64,000 nucleotides of DNA from Bacillota bacterium (GTDB taxonomy: Bacteria > Bacillota_I > Bacilli_A > RF39 > UBA660). Below the pieces are notes generated by a model. It ran no database searches and was not told the origin of the DNA. It saw only the letters and a list, made by a program, of their open reading frames with translations. Positions 10,778-20,678 of the stretch are shown here, one piece after another (within the stretch, counting starts at the first letter, position 1; the number at the start of each line of letters is the position of its first letter). The position numbers were made by a program, and so were the translations under genes. Location: the NCBI GenBank assembly GCA_015059425.1, contig SVAM01000004.1:31004-95003 (forward strand), read 5' to 3'.

Positions 10778-11695
10778 ATGCAAGAACAAAAATATTATGA
10801 TGAAATAAAAGATTTAATTGAAACAAAAGAAATAAATGGTAAAGCTAGATATTTAAAAGATAATAAAGACACAATTTTAATTAATTGGAATATAGGAAGA
10901 TTAATTGTTGAAGCTCAAGGTGGAGAACTAAGAGCAAAGTATGGAGATAATTTAATAAAAAAGTGGGCTATAGAATTAGAAGCTAAATATGGAAGTAATT
11001 ATGGAGTCAGAAATTTAAATTTGTATCGTAAGTTTTATATTACTTTTCTAATTGTGCACGCACTGCGTGCACAATTAACATGGACACATTACAAAATAAT
11101 ATTATCTATAAAAAATGAAAGTGAAGGAAATTATTATATAAATCAAGTAATACTTAATAATTTATCAAGTAGAGAATTAATTAGTGAAATCAAAAATAAA
11201 TTTTTTGAGAGATTAAGTTATGCCGATAAAACAAACATTAAACTATTAGAAAATAGTAATGATTTAACTATTAATGACATGATAAAAGATCCTATATTGA
11301 TAAAAAGTAATAACAACATAATAAATGAAAAAGCCTTACACAAATATATAATAGAAATGCTTGAAGAAAGATTTCTAGAATTAGGAACTGGGTTTGCGCT
11401 TATAGGTCATGAATATAAAATACAAATTGAAGGGCACACATATTCTTTAGATTTATTATTTTTTAATTATAAACTTAATTGTTTTATTGTAGTAGAATTA
11501 AAATTAAAAAGTGCAAGTATAAAGGATATAGATCAAATTAAGTTTTACACTAAATTAGTAGATAAAAATTTAAAAGAGAATAATCACAATAATACTATCG
11601 GTTTACTAATAGTAAAGAAAAAAGATAAATATGTTATTGAATATGCTACAGATAGTAATATATATTTAACTAATTATGAGTTAATAAATGTATAA
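10778..11695 (+). CDS. DUF1016/YhcG-like PDDEXK nuclease (copy 1)
   Basis: NWNIGRLIVEAQGGELRAKYG, QLTWTHYKIIL, C-terminal TGFALIGHEYKIQIEGHTYSLDLLFFNYKLNCFIVVELKLKSAS (PD-(D/E)XK-like). Confidence 0.9.
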   Translation: MQEQKYYDEIKDLIETKEINGKARYLKDNKDTILINWNIGRLIVEAQGGELRAKYGDNLIKKWAIELEAKYGSNYGVRNLNLYRKFYITFLIVHALRAQLTWTHYKIILSIKNESEGNYYINQVILNNLSSRELISEIKNKFFERLSYADKTNIKLLENSNDLTINDMIKDPILIKSNNNIINEKALHKYIIEMLEERFLELGTGFALIGHEYKIQIEGHTYSLDLLFFNYKLNCFIVVELKLKSASIKDIDQIKFYTKLVDKNLKENNHNNTIGLLIVKKKDKYVIEYATDSNIYLTNYELINV

Positions 11696-11745
11696 AAAAC
11701 TTCTTTTTTTAACATAATCAACATAGATATTAAAAGGAGGACAAT

Positions 11746-13881
11746 ATGTTTAATAACTTTGGATTTATAGGAAGTAAGATATTAAAAACTGCGGAAGAAG
11801 AAAGATACAACATGCACCATCCATATGTAGGAAGTGAACATTTATTGCTTGCAATATTAAAAAGCAATAGTGATTTAAAGAAAAAATTAAATGAATATAA
11901 TTTGACTTATAAAAAATTTAAAGATGAACTTATAAGGATTGTTGGTGTACCAAAGAAAAATATTGAAGTTAATTTATATACACCATTATTAAAAAGAATA
12001 ATATCTAATGCGTTAGATGATGCCAAAGAAAATAATAAAGGTGAAGTAACACCAAATCATTTGTTAATTGCTATGCTTGATGAAGGAGAAGGTATAGCAA
12101 TACGTATAATGATTGGTTTAGATATAGATATAGATTCATTGTATGATGAATTAAAGATTAAACCTAATGATATAGCAAAAGATAAATTAGAAATATTTAA
12201 TGTTGGGACAATACTTAATAATAAAGTTGATAATGATGAAAAAGTTATTGGGAGAAATTCTGAAATAAACAATTTAATTGAAGTATTACTTCGAAAAAAG
12301 AAAAGTAATCCATTACTTGTAGGCCCTGCAGGAGTAGGGAAAACTGCGATAGTAGAAGAACTAGCAAGACGAATAAAAAATAAAGAAGTACCCACTATAT
12401 TAGAAAATAAAATTATAGTTGATTTACCAATGGGCGATTTAGTAAGTGGCACAAAGTATCGAGGAGAATTTGAAGAAAGACTTACTAAAATAATAAAAGA
12501 AGTTATTAAAAATAAAAATATTATTTTATTTATCGATGAAGTTCATACAATGGTTAATGCTGGTGGAGCAGAAGGAGCTATAAATGCCGGAGATATATTA
12601 AAACCATATTTAGCTAGAGGAGATATTCATGTTATTGGAGCAACAACAATTAAAGAATACGAAAAGTTTATTGCTAAAGATAAGGCTTTAGAACGAAGAT
12701 TTGAACTTATACAAGTAAAAGAGCCAAATCTAGAAGAAACAAAAGATATATTACTAGGTATTAAAAAAAGTTATGAACATCATCATGGAATAAAAATAAG
12801 TAATAAAAATATTGAGGATATATGTAATCTTAGTAATAAATATTTATATAGTAAGAAAAATCCTGATAAAACTATAGATTTATTAGATAGTATTTGTGCT
12901 TATATAAAAAGAAAAAATACTAGTAATGAAGAAATTAAAATTATAAATGATAATTTAATACAATTAACAAAAGAAAAAGAGAATTATGTGAAAAATAATG
13001 AGTATGAAAAAGCATTAGATGTATGTTTAAAAATAAATGATTTAGAAAGCCAAGGGAAAAATATTAAAAACACTAAAAAAGATATAATAACTTACAATGA
13101 TATTTTAAAAGTAATAGAACAAAAAAGTAATATTCCAATGTTTAATAATAAAGATGAGTTAATTTATAAAATATCTAATAGTCTAAAAACTAATATATAT
13201 AGTGAAACTAAAGCTATAAATAAAATTATTAACAATTTAAAAACTTATTTTAATACAGAAAGTAATTTAAAATTATTATTATTAGGTCCAAGTGGTGTAG
13301 GTAAGACTAGTTCTGTTAAACTAATAAGTAAAGAATTAAAAAATAATTTAATAAGATTAGACATGAGTGAATATAACTTAGAAACATCTGTTAATAAGCT
13401 TATTGGTGTATCCCACGGTTATATTGGCTATGATGATGAATATATATTTAAAAAAGTTAGTTATAATCCTTACAGTATAATTTTAGTAGATGAAATAGAA
13501 AAAGCTCATCCAAGTGTATTAAATTTATTTTTAACAATAATGGATGAAGGATTTATAACTGATGCTCATGGTGAAATAATAGATTTTTCGCATACTTTAA
13601 TTTTTATGACTTCCAATGCTATAAAAAATAATAGTGTGGGCTTTACTAACAATGAAAATAATTTAACAGAAAACTTTAGTGAAGAGTTTTTAGGTAGATT
13701 TGATGATATAATATATTTTGATACATTAACAAAAGAAGAAGTACTAAATTATTTAAAAGAAAAAATAAACAATAACACTATAGATTATGAAAGTATTTTA
13801 AATGAAATTAATTATCAAAAATATGGTTTTAGAAATATAAATAGAGTTATAAATAAATATAAAGTAAAGATAAATAATTAA
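11746..13881 (+). CDS. clpC: ClpC-like AAA+ chaperone/unfoldase
   Basis: Clp N domain; two Walker A motifs (GPAGVGKT, GPSGVGKT); second AAA with MSEYNLETSVNKLIGVSHGYIGYDDE. Confidence 0.9.
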   Translation: MFNNFGFIGSKILKTAEEERYNMHHPYVGSEHLLLAILKSNSDLKKKLNEYNLTYKKFKDELIRIVGVPKKNIEVNLYTPLLKRIISNALDDAKENNKGEVTPNHLLIAMLDEGEGIAIRIMIGLDIDIDSLYDELKIKPNDIAKDKLEIFNVGTILNNKVDNDEKVIGRNSEINNLIEVLLRKKKSNPLLVGPAGVGKTAIVEELARRIKNKEVPTILENKIIVDLPMGDLVSGTKYRGEFEERLTKIIKEVIKNKNIILFIDEVHTMVNAGGAEGAINAGDILKPYLARGDIHVIGATTIKEYEKFIAKDKALERRFELIQVKEPNLEETKDILLGIKKSYEHHHGIKISNKNIEDICNLSNKYLYSKKNPDKTIDLLDSICAYIKRKNTSNEEIKIINDNLIQLTKEKENYVKNNEYEKALDVCLKINDLESQGKNIKNTKKDIITYNDILKVIEQKSNIPMFNNKDELIYKISNSLKTNIYSETKAINKIINNLKTYFNTESNLKLLLLGPSGVGKTSSVKLISKELKNNLIRLDMSEYNLETSVNKLIGVSHGYIGYDDEYIFKKVSYNPYSIILVDEIEKAHPSVLNLFLTIMDEGFITDAHGEIIDFSHTLIFMTSNAIKNNSVGFTNNENNLTENFSEEFLGRFDDIIYFDTLTKEEVLNYLKEKINNNTIDYESILNEINYQKYGFRNINRVINKYKVKINN

Positions 13882-13991
13882 CTGGTACTAAGTATCAGTT
13901 TTTTAAATTAAAAAAGTATGTAAAATTTGTGTAATAAGATTAACAGATTAAAAATCATTTGTTATAATCAGTTAGAAGGGAAGTGCAGAAA

Positions 13992-15302
13992 ATGAAAATA
14001 ATTTTGGATCCTGAATCAGGATTTTTAACAGAGGATAAAAAGAAGTATGATGTTAGAAAAGCGTTATTAAATGCGGGAGTTAAAGCAGGGGTTTGTTTTA
14101 AGCCAGGAGAAGTAACTCCAGAAGTAGTTCGTGAAACTGAAACAGAAGAGCAAAGATTAAAAAGAGGACTAGATACTATATTTAGTGAACATACTTCACC
14201 TAGTGAACAACCACAAGTTTCATTAGAAATAGTAGGAATACCAAAAATAATGTGTATGGTATTAAATAATGAACAACAATATAACGCTGATGAAAGATCT
14301 TTAAGATATACAGCAGTTAAACCAAATGATTACATAAGTGAAGAAGAAACAACACTTTATAATAAATGGTTAGAAATATTTATTAATTTATTAAATAAAG
14401 AATATTTAGATTTTTTTAAACGATTCAATCAAGGTGATACAGAAGAAAAGACTAACAAAAAAACTCAAAGTGCAATTAAAAAGATAGCGCAAGAAAATGC
14501 TAGATATATGGTAAGTGTATTTATGCCAACAACATTAACATATACAGTACCATTTGCCCAAATAAATAAAATATGTTTATATATGGAAAGAATAATAAAT
14601 AAACCTTTAAATGAATTTGAAGAATTATTAGTTCCATACTTTAAAGAATTTATCCACTCTTTAAAAGATTTAGATGTAGCATTAACCAACAATAAAGTAA
14701 AAGAAATTTTTCCTAATATTAAAAATGTACCAGATAATAATGAACTTACATACACCAATAATAAACAAACTGAACTATCATTATTTTCAGAAAGAAATAA
14801 ATTTTCTGGTATTAACTTACCAAATGAATATGGTGTAACATTTAGTTATAATATGGAATTATCATTAGCAAGTTATGCTCAATTTCATAGACATCGTACA
14901 ACAAATTTTGAAATTGAAGTTCCAAAATTATCAGAAGAAAAATTTTATATTCCGCTTCTTTTAGATGGTAAAGAAGAATTAATTAAAGAATGGTTAAAAG
15001 ATATAAAATCTGTTAACAAATATTATCCACAAGGAAAAATAATAAGAGCTAACGCTAATGGATCTTTGAAAAGATTAGTACAATATGTAGGTAAAGAAAG
15101 AGCTTGTGATAGAGCATTTTTAGAAACAGAAGATTTATTTACTAATGAAATGTTACCAGGAATATATGAAGGTTTATTAGCAAGTGGTAAAATTGAACTT
15201 GCAGAAACTTTAAAACCTTATGTAGGAAAGTTAAGATGTATGTATCCAGATTATAAATGTCCAGGAGTATGTGGACATCCAAGAATTAGGAGAAAATTTT
15301 AG
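13992..15302 (+). CDS. Divergent, apparently two-domain ThyX-like (FAD-dependent thymidylate synthase) protein
   Basis: EHTSPSEQPQVSLEIVGIPKIMCMVLNNEQQYNADERSLRYT and SLASYAQFHRHRTTNFEIEVP both resemble the ThyX core; followed by a tmk-like gene. Confidence 0.7.
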   Translation: MKIILDPESGFLTEDKKKYDVRKALLNAGVKAGVCFKPGEVTPEVVRETETEEQRLKRGLDTIFSEHTSPSEQPQVSLEIVGIPKIMCMVLNNEQQYNADERSLRYTAVKPNDYISEEETTLYNKWLEIFINLLNKEYLDFFKRFNQGDTEEKTNKKTQSAIKKIAQENARYMVSVFMPTTLTYTVPFAQINKICLYMERIINKPLNEFEELLVPYFKEFIHSLKDLDVALTNNKVKEIFPNIKNVPDNNELTYTNNKQTELSLFSERNKFSGINLPNEYGVTFSYNMELSLASYAQFHRHRTTNFEIEVPKLSEEKFYIPLLLDGKEELIKEWLKDIKSVNKYYPQGKIIRANANGSLKRLVQYVGKERACDRAFLETEDLFTNEMLPGIYEGLLASGKIELAETLKPYVGKLRCMYPDYKCPGVCGHPRIRRKF

Positions 15303-15331
15303 TTAATAAATTTTAAAATAGGAGAGATATG

Positions 15332-16021
15332 ATGCAAGGTAAATTAATAGTTATTGAAGGAACAGATTGTTCAGGAAAAGAAACACAAACTAATTTATTA
15401 TATGAAAGATTAAAAAGTGATGGAGTAAAAGTAGCAAGAATGGCATTTCCAATGTATGATACTCCAACAGGACAAATTATTGGGGCTTGTTTAATTGGTA
15501 AGCCATATATGTGTGAAAAATTATTAAAAAATAATCATAGCTTTTTCCCTGAAGGTGGAGGCAATGTTGATTCTTTAACAGCATTAAGTTATTATGCTGC
15601 AGATAGAAGATATAACTTACCAACTATAAATAAATATTTAAATGAAGGTTATACTTTATTGATTGATAGATATGTAACAAGTAATATGGCTCATCGAGGT
15701 GGTATGATTAAAGATGATGTAATGAGACATAAAATGTATAAAAAAATAGATATGTTAGAATATGAAATAATGGAATTACCAAGACCTGATAGAGTAATAC
15801 TTTTATATATGCCTTATGAACAAGCTTGTGTTTTAAAAGCTAAAAGAGAAGAATTACCTGATGAAACTGAACAAAATGAAGAATACTTGCGTTTAGGCGA
15901 AAAAGCATATTTAGAGTTAGCTAGTCTTTATAATTATGATGTTGTTAACTGCACTATTAATGAAGAAATAAGAAGTATAGAAAGTATCCATGAAGATGTT
16001 TATAAATTAGTGAGAAAATAA
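15332..16021 (+). CDS. Thymidylate kinase-like (dTMP kinase/deoxynucleoside kinase family)
   Basis: LIVIEGTDCSGKETQTNLLYERL, LIDRYVTSNMAHRG. Confidence 0.88.
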   Translation: MQGKLIVIEGTDCSGKETQTNLLYERLKSDGVKVARMAFPMYDTPTGQIIGACLIGKPYMCEKLLKNNHSFFPEGGGNVDSLTALSYYAADRRYNLPTINKYLNEGYTLLIDRYVTSNMAHRGGMIKDDVMRHKMYKKIDMLEYEIMELPRPDRVILLYMPYEQACVLKAKREELPDETEQNEEYLRLGEKAYLELASLYNYDVVNCTINEEIRSIESIHEDVYKLVRK

Positions 16022-16049
16022 TTAGAATGACTTTATAGTTATTCTTTTA

Positions 16050-16176
16050 AATTTTACTAATTTTAATAAATCTGTTAAGCAGAAATATGAATATTTGCTA
16101 AGCAGATTTTGATGTTTTAGTATAACCAATTTATATAAATCTGTATTTTGACTTTATTTTATAAAACTGTTAGGAT
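16050..16176 (+). promoter_or_regulatory. Promoter with four 23-nt-spaced CAGA-type half-sites (copy 1 of a shared regulatory array)
   Basis: Half-site positions 16057 (CTAA), 16080 (CAGA), 16103 (CAGA), 16126 (CCAA), all 23 nt apart; TCTG at 16140; TTGACT 16148-16153, 17-bp spacer, TAGGAT 16171-16176. Confidence 0.7.
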
Positions 16177-16195
16177 AAGCCTAAGAGGTGATAAA

Positions 16196-17101
16196 ATGGA
16201 CTATTTTAAAGAAATTGAACAATTTATTATAAGAAATGAGGTTAATAAAAAATCAAGAAGAATAGAAGAGAATAACGATATATTATTTAATTATTGGAAT
16301 ATAGGTAAATTAATAATGAAAGCTCAAGGTGGAGAGGCTAGAGCAAAATATGGTAACAAATTAATAAAAGAATGGTCTTTGGAATATACCGAAAAATATG
16401 GTAAAGGCTATGATTATACAAACTTATCTAGGGCAAGACAATTATATTTAGCTTTTCCAATTCTTGGGCCAGTGGCCCAACTATCTTGGACAACAATATC
16501 GAAATTATTACCAATAAAAGATGTTAATAAAAGAAATTACTATATTAATTTGTGTTTAGAAAATAATTTATCTAAAAGAGAATTAATTAAAGAAATAAAA
16601 AATAATTCTTATGAACGTTTATTAGTTAAAAAAGATGAAATTAAAATAAATAATCCTAATAAAAAATATAAATTGATAGAAAATATAAAAAATCCAATAA
16701 TAATTGAACTAACAGAAAATGAAAGAATTAAAACAGAAAAAGATTTAGAAATTATGATTTTAAGTAAATTAAAAAGTATTTTTAAACAATTAGGTGAGGG
16801 TTTTGCATTTATAGATAATCAATATAAAATTACTTATAATAAAAGAAATTATTATATAGATATTTTGTTATTTAATATTAAATTAAACTGTTATGTAGTA
16901 GTAGAATTAAAAACAAGAGAGTTGAAAAAAGAAGATAAGTCACAAATAGAATTTTATATGAATATTATTAATGAAAAAATAAAAGAAATATTTCATAATA
17001 AAACTATTGGTATAATAATATCTAAAGAACAAGATAAATTTATAGCAAATTTTGTGAGCGATGAAAGTATAATACCTATAACTTATATAATAAAATCTTA
17101 A
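16196..17101 (+). CDS. DUF1016/YhcG-like PDDEXK nuclease (copy 2)
   Basis: YWNIGKLIMKAQGGEARAKYG, YTNLSRARQLYLAF, AQLSWTTISKLL, GFAFIDNQYKITYNKRNYYIDILLFNIKLNCYVVVELKTRE; ATG 16196 after AGAGGTG. Confidence 0.9.
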   Translation: MDYFKEIEQFIIRNEVNKKSRRIEENNDILFNYWNIGKLIMKAQGGEARAKYGNKLIKEWSLEYTEKYGKGYDYTNLSRARQLYLAFPILGPVAQLSWTTISKLLPIKDVNKRNYYINLCLENNLSKRELIKEIKNNSYERLLVKKDEIKINNPNKKYKLIENIKNPIIIELTENERIKTEKDLEIMILSKLKSIFKQLGEGFAFIDNQYKITYNKRNYYIDILLFNIKLNCYVVVELKTRELKKEDKSQIEFYMNIINEKIKEIFHNKTIGIIISKEQDKFIANFVSDESIIPITYIIKS

Positions 17102-17218
17102 AAGTGAAATATAATTCATATATTATAATGTAAACTTTATTAGGCAATTGCTTGACAATATTACTAGCCAAAAGATATACTTAACTTAAGAGATTATGTT
17201 GTGTTTAAGGAGGTAAAA

Positions 17219-18397
17219 ATGAAGAATTTTACAAATTACACAGTTTATGATAAGAAAGAGAATTTGAGTGATGAAACAAAGGTTGTAAGAGGAGCACTAG
17301 GACATGATCCGGTAACAGGCGCCATAAGTTTTCCAATCTTTCAATCATCAACATATAGACATATAGGTATAAAAGAAAATACTAATTTTAATTATAGTAG
17401 AATAATTAATCCAACTAGAGAAGAATTTGAGCGTACTATGGCTATGTTAGATCATGGGTATAGAGCTTTTGCTGTTTCTTCTGGTATGGCCGCAACATCA
17501 CTTGTATTAACAATGTTAAAACCAAAAGAACACATATTAATATCTGATGATGTTTATGGTGGTACAGTTAGAGCATGTGATGAAGTATTAAAATATAATG
17601 GAGTAGAATATAGTCAAATAGATTTTACTGACTTAGAAAATGTTAAGAAAAGTATAAGACCAAATACAAAAATGATGTTTATTGAAACACCAACTAATCC
17701 AATGATGAAAGTTGCGGATATTGCATCTATTTGTGAATTTGCTCATTCTAAAAGTATTACAGTTGTTGTAGATAATACTTTTTTAACAAGTTATTTTCAA
17801 AAACCATTAGATTTAGGAGCGGATTTAGTAGTTTATAGTGCAACAAAATATATTGGTGGACATAATGATATTTTAGCAGGAGTAGTTGTTGTAAAAACTA
17901 AAGAACAAGCAGATTATTTAAATTTACAAATGGCTATTTATGGAGCCTGTTTAGCACCTATGGAATCATGGTTAGCATTACGTGGATTAAAAACTCTAGC
18001 GGTTCGTATGGATAGACATTCATCTAATGCTAAAGAAATAGCTGAATTCTTGCGGAATCATCCTAAGGTTAATAAAGTATATTATGCAGGATTTAAAGAT
18101 CATCCACAATATGAAATTAGTTTAAAACAATCAACTGGCTTTGGAGGAATGATTAGTTTTGAATTAGACAGTATGGAAACTGTTAATAAATTCTTAGAAA
18201 GAATAAATTTAATATTATTTGCAGAAAGTCTAGGAGGGGTTGAATCATTAGTAACTCATCCGGCTTCTAGAACACATACTGAAGTATCAAAAGAAACGAA
18301 AGAAAAACTGGGAATAACTGATACTTTATTAAGACTTTCTGTAGGAATTGAAAATGTAGAAGATTTGATAAATGATATTAAACAGGCATTAGAATAA
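17219..18397 (+). CDS. PLP-dependent trans-sulfuration enzyme (cystathionine gamma-synthase/lyase family)
   Basis: YSRIINPTREEFERTMAMLDHG, SSGMAATS, SATKYIGGHNDILAG; TTGACA/TATACT promoter at 17152-17181. Confidence 0.93.
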   Translation: MKNFTNYTVYDKKENLSDETKVVRGALGHDPVTGAISFPIFQSSTYRHIGIKENTNFNYSRIINPTREEFERTMAMLDHGYRAFAVSSGMAATSLVLTMLKPKEHILISDDVYGGTVRACDEVLKYNGVEYSQIDFTDLENVKKSIRPNTKMMFIETPTNPMMKVADIASICEFAHSKSITVVVDNTFLTSYFQKPLDLGADLVVYSATKYIGGHNDILAGVVVVKTKEQADYLNLQMAIYGACLAPMESWLALRGLKTLAVRMDRHSSNAKEIAEFLRNHPKVNKVYYAGFKDHPQYEISLKQSTGFGGMISFELDSMETVNKFLERINLILFAESLGGVESLVTHPASRTHTEVSKETKEKLGITDTLLRLSVGIENVEDLINDIKQALE

Positions 18398-18422
18398 GAT
18401 TATATATTATAGGAGGTAAATA

Positions 18423-19883
18423 ATGAAATTAGAAAGTATTTTAAAGAAAATTGATTATAGTTTATTAAGTGGATCATTAGATACACTTATAAATGATATT
18501 AAATATGATAGCCGCAAAGTAGAAAAAGATGATATTTATGTAGCATTAAAAGGTTTTACAAGTGATGGACACGATTATATTCCAGAAGCTATAAGCAAAG
18601 GTGCAAGTGTTATAGTTTTATCTAAAATGGTGAGTATTCACGGTGATGTAACAGTTATTAAAGTTGATGATACTAGAATTGCACTTTCATACATGGCGGA
18701 TAATTATTTTGGTAATCCAAGTGATGGTTTAACTACTATTGGGGTTACTGGAACAACTGGTAAAACAACTACTACTCATATGATAAGAGATATGTTAGAA
18801 TCTGTAGGAGTTAAATGTGGCTTAATAGGAAGTATTGGAATTAAGTATAATGATATAGTAGAACATACAGATAATACTACACCAGAATCATATGAAGTGC
18901 ATAAAGCGTTTAAAAAGATGTTAGATGCTGGAATGACTCATGTTGTAATGGAGTGTTCTAGTCAAGCATTTAAAATGCATAGACTTTCTGGTATTACATT
19001 TGATTTAGGAGTACTTACAAATGTTACAACAGATCATATAGGGCCTGGAGAACACGAAAGTCAAGAAGAGTATGTAGCATGCAAAAATATGCTATTCTTA
19101 AATAGTAAAAAAGTTATATCAAATAATGATTCAGAGTATTTAAATGATGTATTAAAAGATGTTAAAGTGCCTATTATAACATATGCTCTTGATAATGAAG
19201 CGGATATAAAAGTATCAAAAATAAAACTTATTAATGATTCAGATTTCTTTGGTTCTGAATTTAATACTACAGGTCTAATAAGTGATACGTTTAGAACAAG
19301 TATTCCAGGAGAATTTAATATATATAATTCATTATGTTCTCTAACAGTTATTAATGCTTTAGGAATAGATTCAAGTAAGGCTAAGGAAGCTTTATTAAAT
19401 GTAAAGGTACGAGGACGTATGGAAACTGCTCTAGTAACATCAAAATTTAAAGTATTAATAGATTATGCTCATACTGAAGATGGGATGAAAGAATTAGTTA
19501 AAACTTTAAGAGCTTATAAGCCAAAAAGATTAGTAAGTATTTTTGGTGGTGGGGGAAACCGCCCGAAAGAGAGAAGATATAGTTTAGGTGAAATAATTGG
19601 TGGTTCTAGTGATTTATGCATAATTACTATGGATAATCCAAGGTTTGAAGAAATAAGTTCTATTAATAAAGATATTAAAGTTGGGTTAGATAAAGTAAAT
19701 GCAAAGTATATTGAAATTGAAGATAGAAGTGAAGCAATTAAATATGCTTGTATGAATGCCCTAGATGGAGATTTAATATTATTAGTAGGAAAAGGCCATG
19801 AAGAATATCAAGATATTAAAGGAACAAAATATTATTTTAATGAATTAGATGTAATAGAAGAAGTTAAAGTTAGTTTAAAATAA
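18423..19883 (+). CDS. murE: UDP-N-acetylmuramyl-tripeptide synthetase (MurE family)
   Basis: DSRKVEKDDIYVALKGFTSDGHDYI, GVTGTTGKTTTTHMI, MECSSQAF, DNPRFEE. Confidence 0.93.
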   Translation: MKLESILKKIDYSLLSGSLDTLINDIKYDSRKVEKDDIYVALKGFTSDGHDYIPEAISKGASVIVLSKMVSIHGDVTVIKVDDTRIALSYMADNYFGNPSDGLTTIGVTGTTGKTTTTHMIRDMLESVGVKCGLIGSIGIKYNDIVEHTDNTTPESYEVHKAFKKMLDAGMTHVVMECSSQAFKMHRLSGITFDLGVLTNVTTDHIGPGEHESQEEYVACKNMLFLNSKKVISNNDSEYLNDVLKDVKVPIITYALDNEADIKVSKIKLINDSDFFGSEFNTTGLISDTFRTSIPGEFNIYNSLCSLTVINALGIDSSKAKEALLNVKVRGRMETALVTSKFKVLIDYAHTEDGMKELVKTLRAYKPKRLVSIFGGGGNRPKERRYSLGEIIGGSSDLCIITMDNPRFEEISSINKDIKVGLDKVNAKYIEIEDRSEAIKYACMNALDGDLILLVGKGHEEYQDIKGTKYYFNELDVIEEVKVSLK

Positions 19884-19937
19884 CTTCTTTTTTTGTATAA
19901 TTATGTATTTTCTATTCACTCTAATAATGGTGATATA

Positions 19938-20678
19938 ATGAAAAAAACTTCCATATCTTTTGGTTTAGTAAATATACCAGTTAATATTAATCCGGTTATA
20001 AAAAATAATGATATATCTTTTAATCAACTTCATAAAAAGTGTTTATCAAGAATAAAATATGTAAAATATTGTCCACATTGTAAAAAAGAAGTTAAACAGG
20101 CTGATATTATTAAAGGTTATCAATATGAAGAAGATAATTATATAACTTTAACAGAAGAAGAATTTGATAAATTAAAAAGTGAAGATGAAAAAACAATTGA
20201 AATAATAGGTTTTGTTGATTTAAAAGAAATAGATCCAGTATATTATGAAAAAAGCTATGTAGTTAATGCAAATAGTAAAAGTAAAGCTTATAGTTTATTT
20301 AAAACAGCACTTGCTAGAACAAAAAAAGTTGCTTTAGCTAAAACAGTTATTGGTACTAAGTTTTATTATGTTATTTTGAGATTTAATGATAATAATATAA
20401 TAATGAATACTTTATATTTTTTAGAGGAAGTAGTAATACCTGAAAATGTCGTAGATGTGAAATTTACAGCAAAGGAATTAGATTTAGCTATAGAACTTAT
20501 AACTTCTTTAAATATGAAATTCAAACCAGAAGAATTAATTGATGAATATCAAACTAAAATTAAAGACGCTATCGATGATAAAATTGATGGTAAAACTATT
20601 AAGAAACCTCGTAAAAAACAAGAAAAAAACATCAAAGATTTAATGACAGCCTTAGAAATGAGTTTAAAAAATGTTTAA
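19938..20678 (+). CDS. ku: Bacterial Ku protein
   Basis: ISFGLVNIPVNI, C-x2-C zinc-like CPHC, Ku core; followed by LigD-type ligase. Confidence 0.92.
   Translation: MKKTSISFGLVNIPVNINPVIKNNDISFNQLHKKCLSRIKYVKYCPHCKKEVKQADIIKGYQYEEDNYITLTEEEFDKLKSEDEKTIEIIGFVDLKEIDPVYYEKSYVVNANSKSKAYSLFKTALARTKKVALAKTVIGTKFYYVILRFNDNNIIMNTLYFLEEVVIPENVVDVKFTAKELDLAIELITSLNMKFKPEELIDEYQTKIKDAIDDKIDGKTIKKPRKKQEKNIKDLMTALEMSLKNV

Noticed and set aside
11049-11077. Intragenic palindrome as an intrinsic terminator
   Set aside because: No T-run follows and it lies mid-gene upstream of conserved coding motifs.
12057-12452. Antisense ORF opposite clpC
   Set aside because: Mirrors conserved AAA+ codons on the opposite strand; no SD.
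16050-16150. 23-nt-spaced repeats as a mini CRISPR array
   Set aside because: Unit length equals period (no separate spacers), repeats are degenerate, only four units, and the array abuts a -35 box in all three copies; regulatory array fits better.
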